Below are positions 37,839 through 50,200 of a stretch of 64,000 nt of DNA, piece by piece. The position numbers were made by a program, and so were the translations under genes. The stretch is from Blastomyces gilchristii SLH14081. Taxonomy: Eukaryota > Ascomycota > Eurotiomycetes > Onygenales > Ajellomycetaceae. The stretch lies in contig NW_003101674.1 in NCBI RefSeq assembly GCF_000003855.2, positions 1,106,734 to 1,170,733 on the forward strand, given 5' to 3'. The notes under the pieces were generated by a model. That model had not been told where the DNA came from. It did no database searches and saw only the letters and a program-made list of their open reading frames with translations. Position 1 is the first letter of the stretch. Each line of letters starts with the position of its first letter.

Positions 37839-39057
37839 CTATAATTCTGCGGCTTTGTCTCGACAGGCTACAGGAGAGAACCCACTTCCAACCTTATTCG
37901 CGATCACACGCCAGCGATCATTTTCGTACTCGTGGATCGCGTTACGCAACCGTTGCACCTACAAGGGATGTTAGCCCAACAGATACCCTGTTTCCTTCAC
38001 AATTGATTCGCAGTGCCTGATAACAAAAAAAGAAAAAGAAAAGTGATAGTCGTACCATCTCATCTGTCCAGACCGTTGCCTTGGCTTTCAATTTGGTGCA
38101 ATAGCGAACTTGCAATGTGCCGCTGGTCCGACCAGGGAAGAAATCAGCAATTTGCTTCCACGTTAGGTTCTTATTTTCCTTCAGCTCTACCAGCAAGGCA
38201 TCTTCCTCTGGGGTAAATTTTAGTTTGGGTCCTCGTGGTCGTGGTGCGGGATCTGGCATCCCTGGTTGGCCAACCACACTTGGAGGCCCAGACACTCCCC
38301 CAGGTGATGTCAATTCTGCATCGGAGCGTTGGGCCCCCACAAGAGTGGCTTGCGAAGGCAATCGATGATGATGGTGGTGTTGATGGTGCAGGGAGGAAGT
38401 CGGCTGGTATTCGTGTTGAGAGGGAGGCTGGTGGCGTGATGTGGGATCTGATTGCGCAGACAAGAGCATATCGGTGGACTGCCGCTCATCCCCGTGCGAT
38501 GTCTCCGAGAGCATTGAAAGACTGAGTCCTGCTGTATGATCATCGCTTGGTTCCCCAGGACCGTCATCGATGCGCGCTCTTTTCGTTCCGTGTCGCTTAC
38601 TCGCATACGATGGTAAGTGGAGCGGCCCGGTGTTAAAGTGAGGTGGAAGCTGGGGTGCTACCATCTGCGCGGGGAGTAAAACAGATGGTTGGATGTCGCG
38701 CACGGCGTTATGGGATCCTGCAGAGGACAACGCAATAGCGCCTGGCTGCCCGTGCTGCCCGTGCTGTTGCTGCTGCTGCTGCTGTTGTTGCTGCTGTTGC
38801 TGCTGTTGCTGTTGCTGCGACGGCGGCGGCGATGCCTGCTGGTGGTGGTGATGTGATGGCTGTTGTTGTTGGAAAGATTGATGATGATGCTGACCACCTG
38901 GGAGGAAGGCAACATCAGGCCTCGCCGCATGATGAAGCGTCTGCGTAGACTGTTGATTTGCTTGGTAAACCAGCTGACTTTGTTGTTCCTGAGCTTTCGA
39001 CTGTTCTTGTGCCGAGTAATCAATCTGATAATCCCGATACGGATCCGCCAGCGTCAC
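37839..39057 (-). CDS. Myb/SANT-like DNA-binding protein D with polyglutamine tract
   Basis: Probable transcription regulator. Minus-strand exons 39057-38056 and 37958-37839 give 373 residues. The N-terminal three quarters is Gln/His/Ser/Pro-rich, with an uninterrupted run of about 18 Gln (38761-38820) and several His runs, a typical activation-domain-like composition. Myb-like repeat 1 is near residues 280-333: LKFTPEEDALLVELKENKNL, then TWKQIADFFPGRTSGTLQVR. Repeat 2 straddles the intron: WTDEMVQRLRNAIHEYENDR, then WRVIANKVGSGFSPVACRDK. It ends in AAEL. The unspliced frame ends in a Phe-rich nonsense tail, and using the acceptor at 37959-37960 restores the conserved end. The architecture matches the gene at 27413-28652 and, more distantly, 5622-6899. 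Confidence 0.9.
38761..38820 (-). repeat. CAG/CAA repeat encoding polyglutamine
   Basis: A CTG/TTG run on the plus strand reads as mixed CAG and CAA codons in gene D. Interruption by CAA makes it less slippage-prone than a pure CAG run, but length polymorphism between strains is likely. Confidence 0.9.
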
Positions 39058-42000
39058 GGTTGTGTACCGGCGCTGCTAGAGCTGTCAAGCCCTAGCAGGC
39101 TATCCGATGATGCGCAAGTAACTCGGACTGTAGATTCAACGCGAAGCGCTGCAAACCTGAAAGAAGTCCTGGCCTTTTGTTTTGTTTTTCGTTTTTGGAA
39201 GATCAACGTGTCAGAGGTATGGATCGCGTAGGACTTTTCTCCTTCGAGCTGCCTTCAGTGTGAGGAAATTGTTCCAGAGAGGGGCAGCGGAAGAGCGGTG
39301 GGAATCATGCAAGTTCAATTTGTAAAACAAAAATAATAATAAAAATTCAAATCACCCCGCCTTAAGAGACGAAGGGGGAGTTAAACACGCCGGAAGGGCA
39401 AGAGAGTTATTCCTAGGGAGTTATATCAGAACTAATGCTCGTTAATTGATTTTAGGGCTGAGGTCGGGGATTCGCGAAATGAGAACTTCTCGAACTTCTT
39501 GAGCGAAAGAAAGAAAGAACAATAGCGCATAGTAGTGTTATTATAGAGGTCAGTGGAAATAGACATCGTAGATCAGGCGGAACTGGGATGAGGGACCAGA
39601 TTGATGGTTGTGCTAAAAGAGGGTTGGCATTAGGGGGTTATAATAGCAAGGACTATTTGCAACCCGCATCATAAATTAAAATGATGGGGCGGCTTTCAAG
39701 GGCTGGCGGCGGCCGCTTGAATAAGATATGTTGTCCAGAATAGGTGCCGTTAACTAGCCCTCTTCTAAAATTGGACTGGGGAATGATGGATCGAGTTCTA
39801 GGCGGTAATCTTACGCTTCCCTAGACGCGAACCTCGGGTGGGATCTAAGGTATATCAGAGATAACTACCACTTTCCCTCGGATCAAAGATTAGGAGTGGA
39901 GATATAAAAGAGAAACTCCACAGATCAGATATCCCTTCTGCGACCTCACACGATGCGAACTTCCCAAAAGCCGAGAGCAAAAGGAAGGTAAATCATGGAG
40001 TATCAATGTATGTGTGTACGATGCGACAGAAACAAACCCTTGAGTAACGGTCGGATTATTCAGGAACAAAAAGAAAGTTTAACAGGAATTGCGGAGAAAG
40101 CGGCGTTGGTGAATGATGCGGCTCCTCCCTGTCACCGACCAATTGCGCAAGGGAACATACTGCGAAAACTTGGGGTACCTGAACGGCGCCCGGAGAGGAT
40201 CGTACTGTATACACCTTTGCAAAAATATAGAGGGAGGCGATCCTGTAAGTCACAAGTTGGTGGACAACAGAATGGAGAGAAAGCTCATCGCAGAGCAATG
40301 CGAAAGCAAACCTGCTTCATTTCGTACTGCGCGACTGCCACGACGATTGTCGACCGGGATTGAAGAGGTGAGAAACCTCACATGTGCCGCCGGGTTCTGT
40401 TTCACTGTTCGGGACCATCCCTCACATTGTTCTCGTTATCGACAACGCGCTTCTTCAGTCTTGCCTGAGCAATAGACAAGCACCGATGATCCTATCCTTG
40501 TCGACCGGGTAGTGAAGCCAAGCCCGCGAGTGGCTCTATTCCATGCTCCCTGATCATCTTAATTCCTCGAGACTGTAACAGCTAATTAGTCTCCGCCAGC
40601 TCCTGAATGAAAGAAATTACAGCGGGCACGTCGCGTCAAGAATCCAAGCTAGACAGAGCTGGAGCGAGGCATCAAACAAAGACGTGATCGACAAATAGCA
40701 AACTAAACTCGTCGTACCCACTCCCGCCGCTCAGTTTCAGTTTTAAGCCTTCTGCCCGCCCACCACGCTTAATTTAACTGCTGTTCCTGTTAATTATTCC
40801 TGTGTGATAAGCGATCGTAATATTATCCAGCTAGCCCGGAACCTTTGGGCCGAAAGGTCGAGGTAGTAGCCAAAAGAGATTACGGGCGATAACGCATTCA
40901 GGATGTGGAATGACGCAGCCCGGCCTGGGTTTGACAAGTATGTCCCTTCACTAAATTTAGGTTCAGGCGAGCAGTAGTTAACTAGTTCATTTCTTCATCA
41001 ACAAAGCCAAGGAGCTGGCTCAGTTTTGCCTAGTAATGCAGGGGAAATTGGTAGTTAATCTCGCCCCGCAAGATACTGATTATTGCTGATGTTACAAGGA
41101 GAGGTTGTTGACAAAGACTCCTTTCGGTCGCTATCCTTGTATCACAGCTTGGTCCAACGTGGAATTATGCCCTGTTGTTCCACCTCACGTAGCCGGTACA
41201 AAAGATGATGCCCTGGGCGAAGTACTGCAATGTATCATTTGCATGAAATACACAGGGCGGGGGGGTCTGGAGGCTGTAGTGGGTACGCCCTTCATCTCGA
41301 GCTTCCAGTCAAAAACGGAGGCGGAATAATTGCCGATTTCACTACTTTTCAGTGAGCATATCATATGTGATTGTGATCCAGACATGAGGATCAAACGTCC
41401 AGGCATCGTAGATTCCCAGGATAGATCCTGGCGGGGCTAAGCCGCGTTGAAACACGCCTCAACAAACTAACCTCGGTGCTAATTGAGATTGGGTTCTTTG
41501 CCCCACGACGGAGGCTTCAGGATAAGATCATTGGCAAGCCGTGAAGCAGCGCGATTCAAAGTCCGAAACCTCTGTCCTTTTGAATGAAAGAGGGAGTTAG
41601 CGGCAGAAATTTCGGAGCGCAAGGGCAGCAGGCAACGTTTGGAATTCATCAGACGCAGGCAAATGTCGGGATCTAAATGACCCTCTGCTCAATAACTCTC
41701 ATCTTGGATATTTTCCGAGGTTTTTGTCGCAACTGTCTGTTCAACCGAGGGCAGGAGGTAAGGAGGTAAGGAACGAGGACGGTGAAAGGTTCATATCTGG
41801 CCGGCAACTTGTTGCAGAGCGTAAGTTAACTAACTTAGCTGAGTTGCGGGTAAACTAGTTACGGAGTGGAGAGTACGGAGTAGTTGACGATCAATGGTTC
41901 CAGCACAAACTGCCCAGACCCAAACATCCCGAAATCCAACAAAGAATGGTATCCCCAGATAATATGATATATAATAACTAACTACTGATATAACAAGAGA

Positions 42001-45000
42001 TAGATGTTGCTTTTAAAGTCCTATAGTAGGGTTTCTGAATACTCCTCAAAAGCCAAGCCCATCTTTCATTCAACAACAGGGCCCTATCATCAAGCATTTC
42101 ACAGCTCAAACTATGCGCAAAACAAACAGTAGATAAAAGCGAGATAAGCTATTTGGAGCTAGCATCTGATGAGGTTCCATTCAAATAGCAAAGCTTGAGC
42201 TCACCAACTGGGCATGAATTTCATGATGCAACAAGTTGGTCAATCCCAACATGCCACATCTCTTCACCCAATATCCATCCATATATAAATTTCCCAAGAT
42301 TGCCCGTGTCCGCGACCTAATTCCAACATCTACTCATTCTTCTCACAGCAATCATTCCTTCCATTCAGGGGATCTACATAGCTGACCACAGCTGAAACTC
42401 TGCACTCTGCACCTCAATGAGCTAAACATGAAGCGCATTCCATATATGAGGAGAAAAATTGCTTAATATCATGAGGATTAACTCAGAACTCGTGGTAATG
42501 ACACACCTCCAATCCAAAGAGGACGAAAGAAAATGGAATCTTCCTACCGGTTTCTACCTGTAGTATGGAATAACAGGCTATATATAAAACAGAACTCTAC
42601 CGACCCTCTTGCAGATCGGTCCCTGAGGCGATAAAAACTTCCTCCGGGCTCTTCTTTAATGTCGCCGTGACAAACAAGTTATGTTCTCGCATCACATTCA
42701 CGGGCGTCTCTGTCATCGGCATCTCTGCTTACTGTTTTCCCGACATCCCATAGCGAGTGTAAAGTATATGCGCCCATCAGCCGAATCCGTGCCAATTAGC
42801 ACCATGAGACTGCAGTAATTGCCCCAGAGCCTGCAAGTTAGACGAGCCGAACAAGGGCGCAGCGCAAGGGATTTTTAAAAGTTGTGTACATCGGGCAACA
42901 GATCGTTTGAGCCCGACTTTATAAAAGTTAATCTTCCGAAATCCCCAAGTTAGCACAAGAAAAATCTTCAAGAAAATTAGATGTGGACCATCTCCCTTTC
43001 CCCTTTTTCTGAACTCTGGGATAATTTATCTGCTGGCTTCCAGATGATGAACCGAGCTTCTCCGGAATAAAACGCGTGAAAGAAAACCTTGCTCAATCAT
43101 GTCCATTATTATTTAGCTTTGACAAAAAAGGGACGACGCTCTCAATGATTGATTGGTTTCACCTGGAACCCCTTCCTCCTCCCGTTCCACTCAAAACGTG
43201 ATTTCTTCTGAAGACCGGGAAACCCACCCGAAAAAGAGTGTTGTCCAGTCTAGGATCAGAAATATTGACGAGGATTGGCGCGCACTCGGGCTCTCATTTC
43301 GATATGTCTTCGAAAACGTTGTCGGCACATACCAAATACGGACAGACAGAGAGCTATTTAATGGCTCCCACAGCATTAAGTTAACCTTATTCTGCCTCAT
43401 CCTCCGATAAATAGCTCATCTTTTCCCATCCAAGCTTGAGGCAAGCAGGTGTCATTGATTGAAGAAGCCCCTGAATATCATGCCACATACAAACTGTTAC
43501 CAGAAAAGCACCTCGGTACTGCGTACATTCCATTCTTGTAGTAACTAACCCTTGCATCTTTCTTTGGCTCAGATCACACAAATCATCGATATTCTCAGCT
43601 ACTTACCTGACCGGCAAATTTTTGCTGTTCTCTGTCTTCGAAAGGGAATTCCAAATTCCAATCTGAAATTATTGGCAAGTGGGGGGGGGGGGGGGGGAAC
43701 AATTATTCTTTCTTCGGCCAACCAGAGATCAACTTTTCGCCAATAAGTTAAATGCTTCCTTCCTCCCCGTCTCGTCCCGTCCGTCCCCCCTTCTTCCCCA
43801 AGCAGGGAGGTGACATTAGTCCCAAGTTGAAATGGATGTGAACAAATTCTTGTCACATATGTTGATGGCTAGTTGTGTTTTCTCGTCTTCTTCCTACGGG
43901 CAGGTCAGGTCGCCTTGGTTAGGAAGCGTCAGGCAGGAAATCTGAGTTTGGTTTTTCATCGGGATTTGTACGGGGAGGGAGGGGGAAAAGGCGAAGGAAC
44001 CTGTCTGGTTGGTGGAAACGCGTTCTTTATAATGGCATCCCTGACTATACCTGCTCTTCCGAACAACCGAGACCAACAATGTATGACACCACGAACCGAA
44101 TGGGGCGGTCGAAGAGGGGTTCAAATAAAAAATGAGAACACTAATTCCTGTTCAGTGGTGCATAAAATCAAGAAACATATACCTGATCAGGAGCAAGACT
44201 CCGTTTATGCTACTTAGGGTATTGATTATGCTATTTGAAGCATTTAACTCTGCTCCCTTTTCAGTCACCCCTCGAATGGAAAGATCATGTTACAGCTGAC
44301 TAGTTCTAGGGTAGGAGGTTTCATTGACACTTCGAACTATGACACTAGATATGAGAACTAGCCTGTTGAGTCCATTCAAGACGCCTGACAATGAAGTTTT
44401 ATTTGTAGACTAGGACGCAATTCATATGAAGCGAAAAGAGGGTTGAAACGTATGACGCCCGCGAAGGTGTTGCACTCTGCGCCATCCAAGCGTTCTCCTC
44501 CCTGATCCTAGCTGGAAATCAAAGGGATAAGCAGATCCAAGCGGCTAAGTTTGGTTAGGATGTTTGATCTCTTTTAGCTCGGAGGCTATCCATTGGTCGT
44601 AATTTAGCACATAAAGGTCAGCAGGTTTTGATGCCCGAGAAAGTACTTACAGTCTGTACTGTGGTCTGAGATTTAAAATGAGGTAGGTGTATGGGAGTCA
44701 TGGAGCTTTGGCAGTAATAAGTGTTTCGGAGTATGATGATGGAATAGCACCATCTTCTTGTAAAGTAGAAAGAGAGATAAAGAAGAGGTCGATGCAAACA
44801 AAGTACGGGGACACTCTCAGGCCCAATGCTGATCAAGATAGGTGGGAAACTGAACTCATACTCTTGCCTCTAGATGTACTGCATATAAATACCTCATAAG
44901 GAGAACGCTCTAACGACAATAACAGGAGATAAGCCTTTAAAAAGTCCGATATGCACTTATGATTAATTTCTAAGGAAACGGTTGCTAACACTAATAAACT

Positions 45001-45274
45001 GCCCGGTTTACGCGAGCAAGTGTCAGGCACGCAATCTGATGAAGCATAGCATTCGCAATTCCAATATCGACGTGCTGTCGAGGTTCGACAGGCAAGTATT
45101 CCTTGAACTTGATATTATGGGATTCTAAGATTGAAAGACCATAAAGCTGTCTCCGGGTTGCATAACTATTCAAGTTTTGGCATGTCTCCTCTATCGTTCG
45201 TTATCTACGTAAGGTTCAACGCTCTTAAAGCACGGTTAGATTGAAATCCATGCCCCTATTCACGTTCCCGATAA
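39058..45274. other. Six-kilobase stretch without a supported gene
   Basis: The part next to 39058 must hold the promoter and leader of Myb-like gene D. Overlapping plus-strand open frames at 39995-40363 and 40113-40475 (about 120 codons each) have no recognisable motif and contradict one another. A G17 run lies at 43681-43697. Nothing else could be supported. Confidence 0.45.
43681..43697. repeat. G17 homopolymer
   Basis: Seventeen consecutive G, read directly. It is the counterpart of the C18 run at 36972; such runs are frequent sequencing-error sites. Confidence 0.85.
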
Positions 45275-46749
45275 CTAACATCCATCCAAAAACAATCCGA
45301 CTATGACTTTCGCCTCCGTACTGTGTAGAAGCTGTTTCCAATTTTGCCTGTCGACAAATTCTGCCGTGGTATTCCCCGCTAAACGTAGAAGCTGGACTCC
45401 AGTTCGAACCAAGGACCGTACCAGCCCATTCTTTTCGTTCTCATCTCCTGGATCCGCACAGAATCCACTCCAATCGTTTCCAATTGCATTGTTGATGATC
45501 TCGCGTCCATGAATTATGATGGCAGATCTAAATCTGCGCGCGACAGGAGAGGTTGGAGGTGGTGGGTCGGATGGCGTGGAGGACGCCAGAGTCCATAAAT
45601 TGCCATAATTGGCGAGGTTGCGCGCATGATACGAGTCATTCATGCCTTCTATCCAAGGCCAGCACAGAAGAGTAGGCAGCGCTCCTAGGCTGCTGGAGCT
45701 TCGAAGCTAAAAAGTAGAGATGAAGGTGTGCGAGTAGCTGACCCATATCCCCATTGACACCGCGGCCAGGGCCCGAGAATTCCCAGTCAATCACACCTAG
45801 TTTGGGCATTAAAGCGGACGGGTCCGAAGAGTCAATGAGGATCCCGCCTGGCCATAGATCGCCGATTATAAAAGAGCGTTCCTCGCCAGATATACCGCGT
45901 TCATAGTCTTGCTCCACTATCTCAGATAGATTCATGAAAGCGGGAATGTTGTATTCCTCCAAATGCCGCTTGATAGGTAATAGTTACCGCTATGTCCCGT
46001 ACCAAATCTGTCGTATTCGGGTTTTTATAAAGCCCGGCAGATCGGTTGCTCCAAAGTATGTTGTAACGGCCTCAAGCGTCGATTTCGAATGTAGGTTAGC
46101 AAAGAAATGTCCCAACCTTCGACCGATTGAGCGCCATAAATTTCCATTAGACAAAATCGCCTGGAATTGACATTGATTCTCTCCGGGGGGTGGCGGAGAT
46201 AAGTAATCTGACAGTGGAGTTAGGTTCCCCAAATCTTCGATGATGAGCAGATGAGAATCTTTATCATGGTGAATGAGCCGGGGAACGAGAACATCAGACG
46301 CGCGTGGAAGAGGAACCAATGGGCTATCGAATTGCGAAAAGAGCCAACGTATTGGCTTCGATTGTCTATAGTATAGTTACTAAATGCTCCGAATATGTAC
46401 CACAGAATTGAACCTAGAATAGAGTTGAATTGTGGCGGCAGGGATACATTTTAGGTCCGGTATCATACCTGTCTCACACGATCAAATGAAGCCTGTGCCC
46501 CTACCAGAGCAACATACGGTGGAGCATACTTCACCATCAAACTCCCATACCATACCCAGAAAATTTCCCTGGATCACGAAATTCTTGACTTCCCTTCTCA
46601 GTTCCACCCTGCGTCGTTTCTATAGGGCGAATCAATGCCGATCTTACTGCTCGAACCGTGACGTTGACGATGCCCCCGGTCAGAGGGCGTATGGACCAGG
46701 TCGCAGCTGGGTCATGCTCGTGGAAATAGGCTTCAAAATCGAAGGACAT
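45275..46749 (-). pseudogene. Aminoglycoside/choline-kinase-like phosphotransferase, multiply frameshifted
   Basis: Remains of a kinase-fold phosphotransferase (APH family) of the kind common in fungal genomes. The minus strand starts MSFDFEAYF and shows WSIRPLTGGIVNVTVRA. Later pieces are MVKYAPPYVALVGAQASFDR, TIEANTLALF, VPRLIHHDKDSHLLIIEDLG, IIGDLWPGGILID and GVIDWEFSGPGRGVNGDMGQ. They lie in order but in different frames. TIEANTLALF and VPRLIHHD are separated by a frame change near 46321-46350. Other breaks are near 46540-46600, 45970-46010 and 45640-45670, none repaired by a plausible GT..AG intron. The His usual before GDLWPG is Ile here. The Asp of GDL and the metal-binding Asp of IDWEF remain. 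It is most likely a dead gene. A sequencing problem or unusual splicing is the alternative. Confidence 0.75.
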
Positions 46750-47205
46750 GGTAGCTGTGAGGTAGATATTGCACGCTGGATACTCCTGCTTCAGATTGGA
46801 AAATGTAGCTTTGGTTTTGAAATCACCGTTGCGGGGTGGGCGTCGATCTTAAAGATCAAGAGCAGGCTATGAAGGCCTAGTGACCTAATGAATACAGTGA
46901 ATAAGTAATTCATGCAGTTTCCGCGACTTAACCTACCAAACGTATAGATTATATTGGCATTACTTTTATTATTAGGGAAAAGAAGGCAACGCGGTGGGGT
47001 TTCCACAGTGCAGCACAGTGCAGCACATGCTACATTCAAAGTACAGTACATGCAATTACATGAGCAAATTAGATATAACAGAATGGAAGAAAATGAAAAT
47101 ACACTCGCCTAGAATTTCATCAATAAAACAAAAAGTACCCAAGTGAATAAATCAACGCCTTTTTATTCAACACATGAGTCCTTAAAGACTGGAAACTCGA
47201 TACAA
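46750..47205. other. Intergenic region between the pseudogene start and the PRP8 stop
   Basis: About 450 bases holding the PRP8 3' end and former promoter of the phosphotransferase pseudogene. A 10-base GTGCAGCACA unit is directly repeated near 47009-47028. No gene seen. Confidence 0.5.
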
Positions 47206-50200
47206 TTATGCAAAGTTATCGACCCTATCAACCCAGATATCCTCGAGCTCAGCAAAATTCTGGAAATGTAGTGGGCGGTGTTGGTCGTCATAGAAGCGCT
47301 ACAAGAGAAGCAGACGTTAGTAATCATGTAGACAAATTTGCATAATAAAACCAGCATAGAGGCAAAACTTACCAATGGAGTATCAATCTTCACATAAACA
47401 GGTCGCTTTTCCATGCTGCTGAAGGAACTTCCCATAAAGCTATAGTTCCAGACGTTGTTCTCCGGAACCAAAAAGTAACCACGTATCTTATCACTAAGCA
47501 GGAGTTGGCACTTCTCCCCCAAGCTGGTTGAGAAGCCTTGAGGTTGATCAGAAGAGGTGTCCTTATTTTCAGCGCCCCATTTATAGCCTTGGGGTGTTAA
47601 GGCCCATGCGCTCAGCGACACGGAACCTGGGGTGAACGAGACAGTCATCGTCACCGTTTTCTTGTCCCAGGACGGGTGCGCATTCATGAGACGTGCGTGC
47701 TGCGTTACATCCATAGCTGTCATATACGACGGTTCGTTTCCAGAGAGTGTATGAATGATACCAAGGGGCTCAAGAGAGTTGAGATACTCATGCTGGGGAA
47801 GTTGTTGCGGCAATTGAATATCACGAGTATTTCCAACTTGTGGAATCATAACGATCGTCCGGATCTCCTTGACTTGATCGTTGTCAGGCGGCGAAGCTCC
47901 ATAGAGATATCCGGCAACCTGCACTCGAAGATCTGCGATTGTGATGAACCGCTTCAAGACATTCTTTGGCATGATATATGTGTAGTGTCCTTCCTCTTGG
48001 ATATCATCAGAAGAAATATAGATGTTGTTGGCCCGGGTCCGAAGATTTGAAGTCGCAATAGCCCTAGTCCTCCATTCGGTCTTCGAGGCAAAGGCTTGTT
48101 GTTCATACTGAGAAGTAGTCGTGACAACAATTTCTTCTCCTCGGACGTTTTGGGTTTTCGTCGTGACAGCTGTGAGCTGCTTCTGCTCCTCCTGCTGTTT
48201 TTCAATTTCGGCGGCCTGCTGACGTTGCATGGACGGCGCGCTAATTTCCATTCCGAGAATGATATCACGAACTTCGCTGCTAGTCAGACTTTGTGTGTTG
48301 ACGTTATTCTTTTTACCGTAGTCATTAAGAATCAAGTCACGGAGTTGCACTTCAACCTTGATCCAGTCCTCATCTGACAGCGTTGGCCAAATGTGGTGCT
48401 CTTGGGTAATAACTGTTTTATCAGGACGAAGGAGGATTTTAGTTTTCTCGGGGTTCACATGGAGGGCTCGTAGTATTAGTACAAGTCGGGAAAACGCAGT
48501 GTACGACGATATTGTCTTCAACCACTCATCGTAAAGGTTGAAAAGAACCATCTGTGGCTCGGTTGCACGCAGGATCATGTCCGCAAGCTTTTCGACCTTC
48601 ATCGCAGCTTGGAAAGGTAGCTGAAGCTCGGACGCCCGGATAGAGATATTGGGGAAATCTAGCAGGTGAACTTCAAGTGGATCGAGAAGGCCCTTCCTTG
48701 TGACGATTAGTTGCTTCGGCTGTTCTTCGACTGGCAAAGATCTGATCAGTGCTGCAACTTCCTCCGCCGTTTTCCATTTGGCTAATTGGCCAAGACGTTT
48801 TTGGCCTGCCCAGACACTTGTATGGATGATTTTAAGGAAAAGTTGACCTGTGCGTGGATTGAAAATGAAAATGGCACCATTGATTGGTTTTGTCGTCAAA
48901 TTACCTTCGAATGTTTTATGAATCGTGACACGGTAGACGTTAGTGTCATCAATAAAAAGCTGGATTTGGTTACTAAACAATTCGGAGTAGTTTTGGGAAT
49001 TCAAGAATTCCTGGTTGCTCTCTGAGGCGTAGAGCTGGAGACCTTTTCGAATACGTTCTCTTAGGACGTACAAGGCAGGATTTGCCTTCATGATTTTGGC
49101 CATAGCTTGCTGCACCAGAGCCTTCAAACCAGGGAAGTATTGGCCATAGGCCGAGTATAGGTTGTATGCCAGGTCAATGCCAATCATTAGGCCAGTTGCG
49201 GATGGATATATGCTCATGCTGTCTGTTGTATAATCGAGGTACTTGGCACGAACGTACCTCTCGATATCATGAGAATCGTAGTCGCCATAACGCAGCTGTA
49301 CATCCAACCAAAATTTGTTCGTCGTAGTAGGTTCAATGACGTCCTTGGTGTCAAAAAGAAGAGATGGTCTTGTGACATTCCACTTGTGGGTAGCGAATAG
49401 TAGGATATCTGCACATGAGCTATTCATCTTATAAGATTTCCTAGGGTGGATAGTCTCTTTCTGTACAGTTTCGATACCCAACTGCTCCAATTCTTGGTCA
49501 AATACTTGACAGAGGTCCATGACAACAGACTCGTGAATCTTTTGCCACAAATGAGCACGGAAGATTTGAATCAATGAAATCTTCAAGGTTGGAATCTTCC
49601 CGTGTAGGAATATGCCCGTCAAGTCAAGCTGAACCTGGAAACCCACGTAGACATTTGCACGATTAATTGTTGGTGACCACCACAAGGTAAAGCGACGGTT
49701 GGGAATCTGATTCAAACCAGATCTCTGCGCGTTGGTCAACTTCTTGAATTTCATAGATTCTTCAAAACCACTGTTGTGTAGTACAAGGAAATCGTGTCGT
49801 AGGTAGAGTTGGTCCTTATCGACTCGGAAGCCAGCCCACTCCGTCATGTCCCGTTCAAGATGGATCCCCTTGATAGCGAAACTATGATCTTGGGAAATAA
49901 TTCTCTTGACGCCCCTCTTTCGTGCTAGGAGGCTAGGAACTTCTGCCACATTTCCGGATATCCTGGCAGAAAGATGCGATTTACATTCTGCGCCAGCCGG
50001 GTTATGCATCTTAGGCTGATCCGTAGAAACACTCAGACCTAGGGACCGTGCCAACACGACGATGTCCCAGAAAAGAGAGGGTGCAATGCGTTCGCTCTCG
50101 CTGAAGCCGAACGTATTCTCGTGTTGGCAATACCAACCATCACCATCGATCAGCCCTGCAAGAAGAGCGAGGCGGATTGATCGTGAGTTATTCATGTACA

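Noticed and set aside
39995..40475. Two overlapping plus-strand frames of about 120 codons
   Set aside because: They conflict in frame, have no recognisable motif and no splice signals that would extend them.
47163..47298. Read-through C-terminus of PRP8 as given by the uninterrupted frame
   Set aside because: It runs into intron sequence and then a wrong frame; splicing at 47372/47299 restores the conserved ending RVDNFA.
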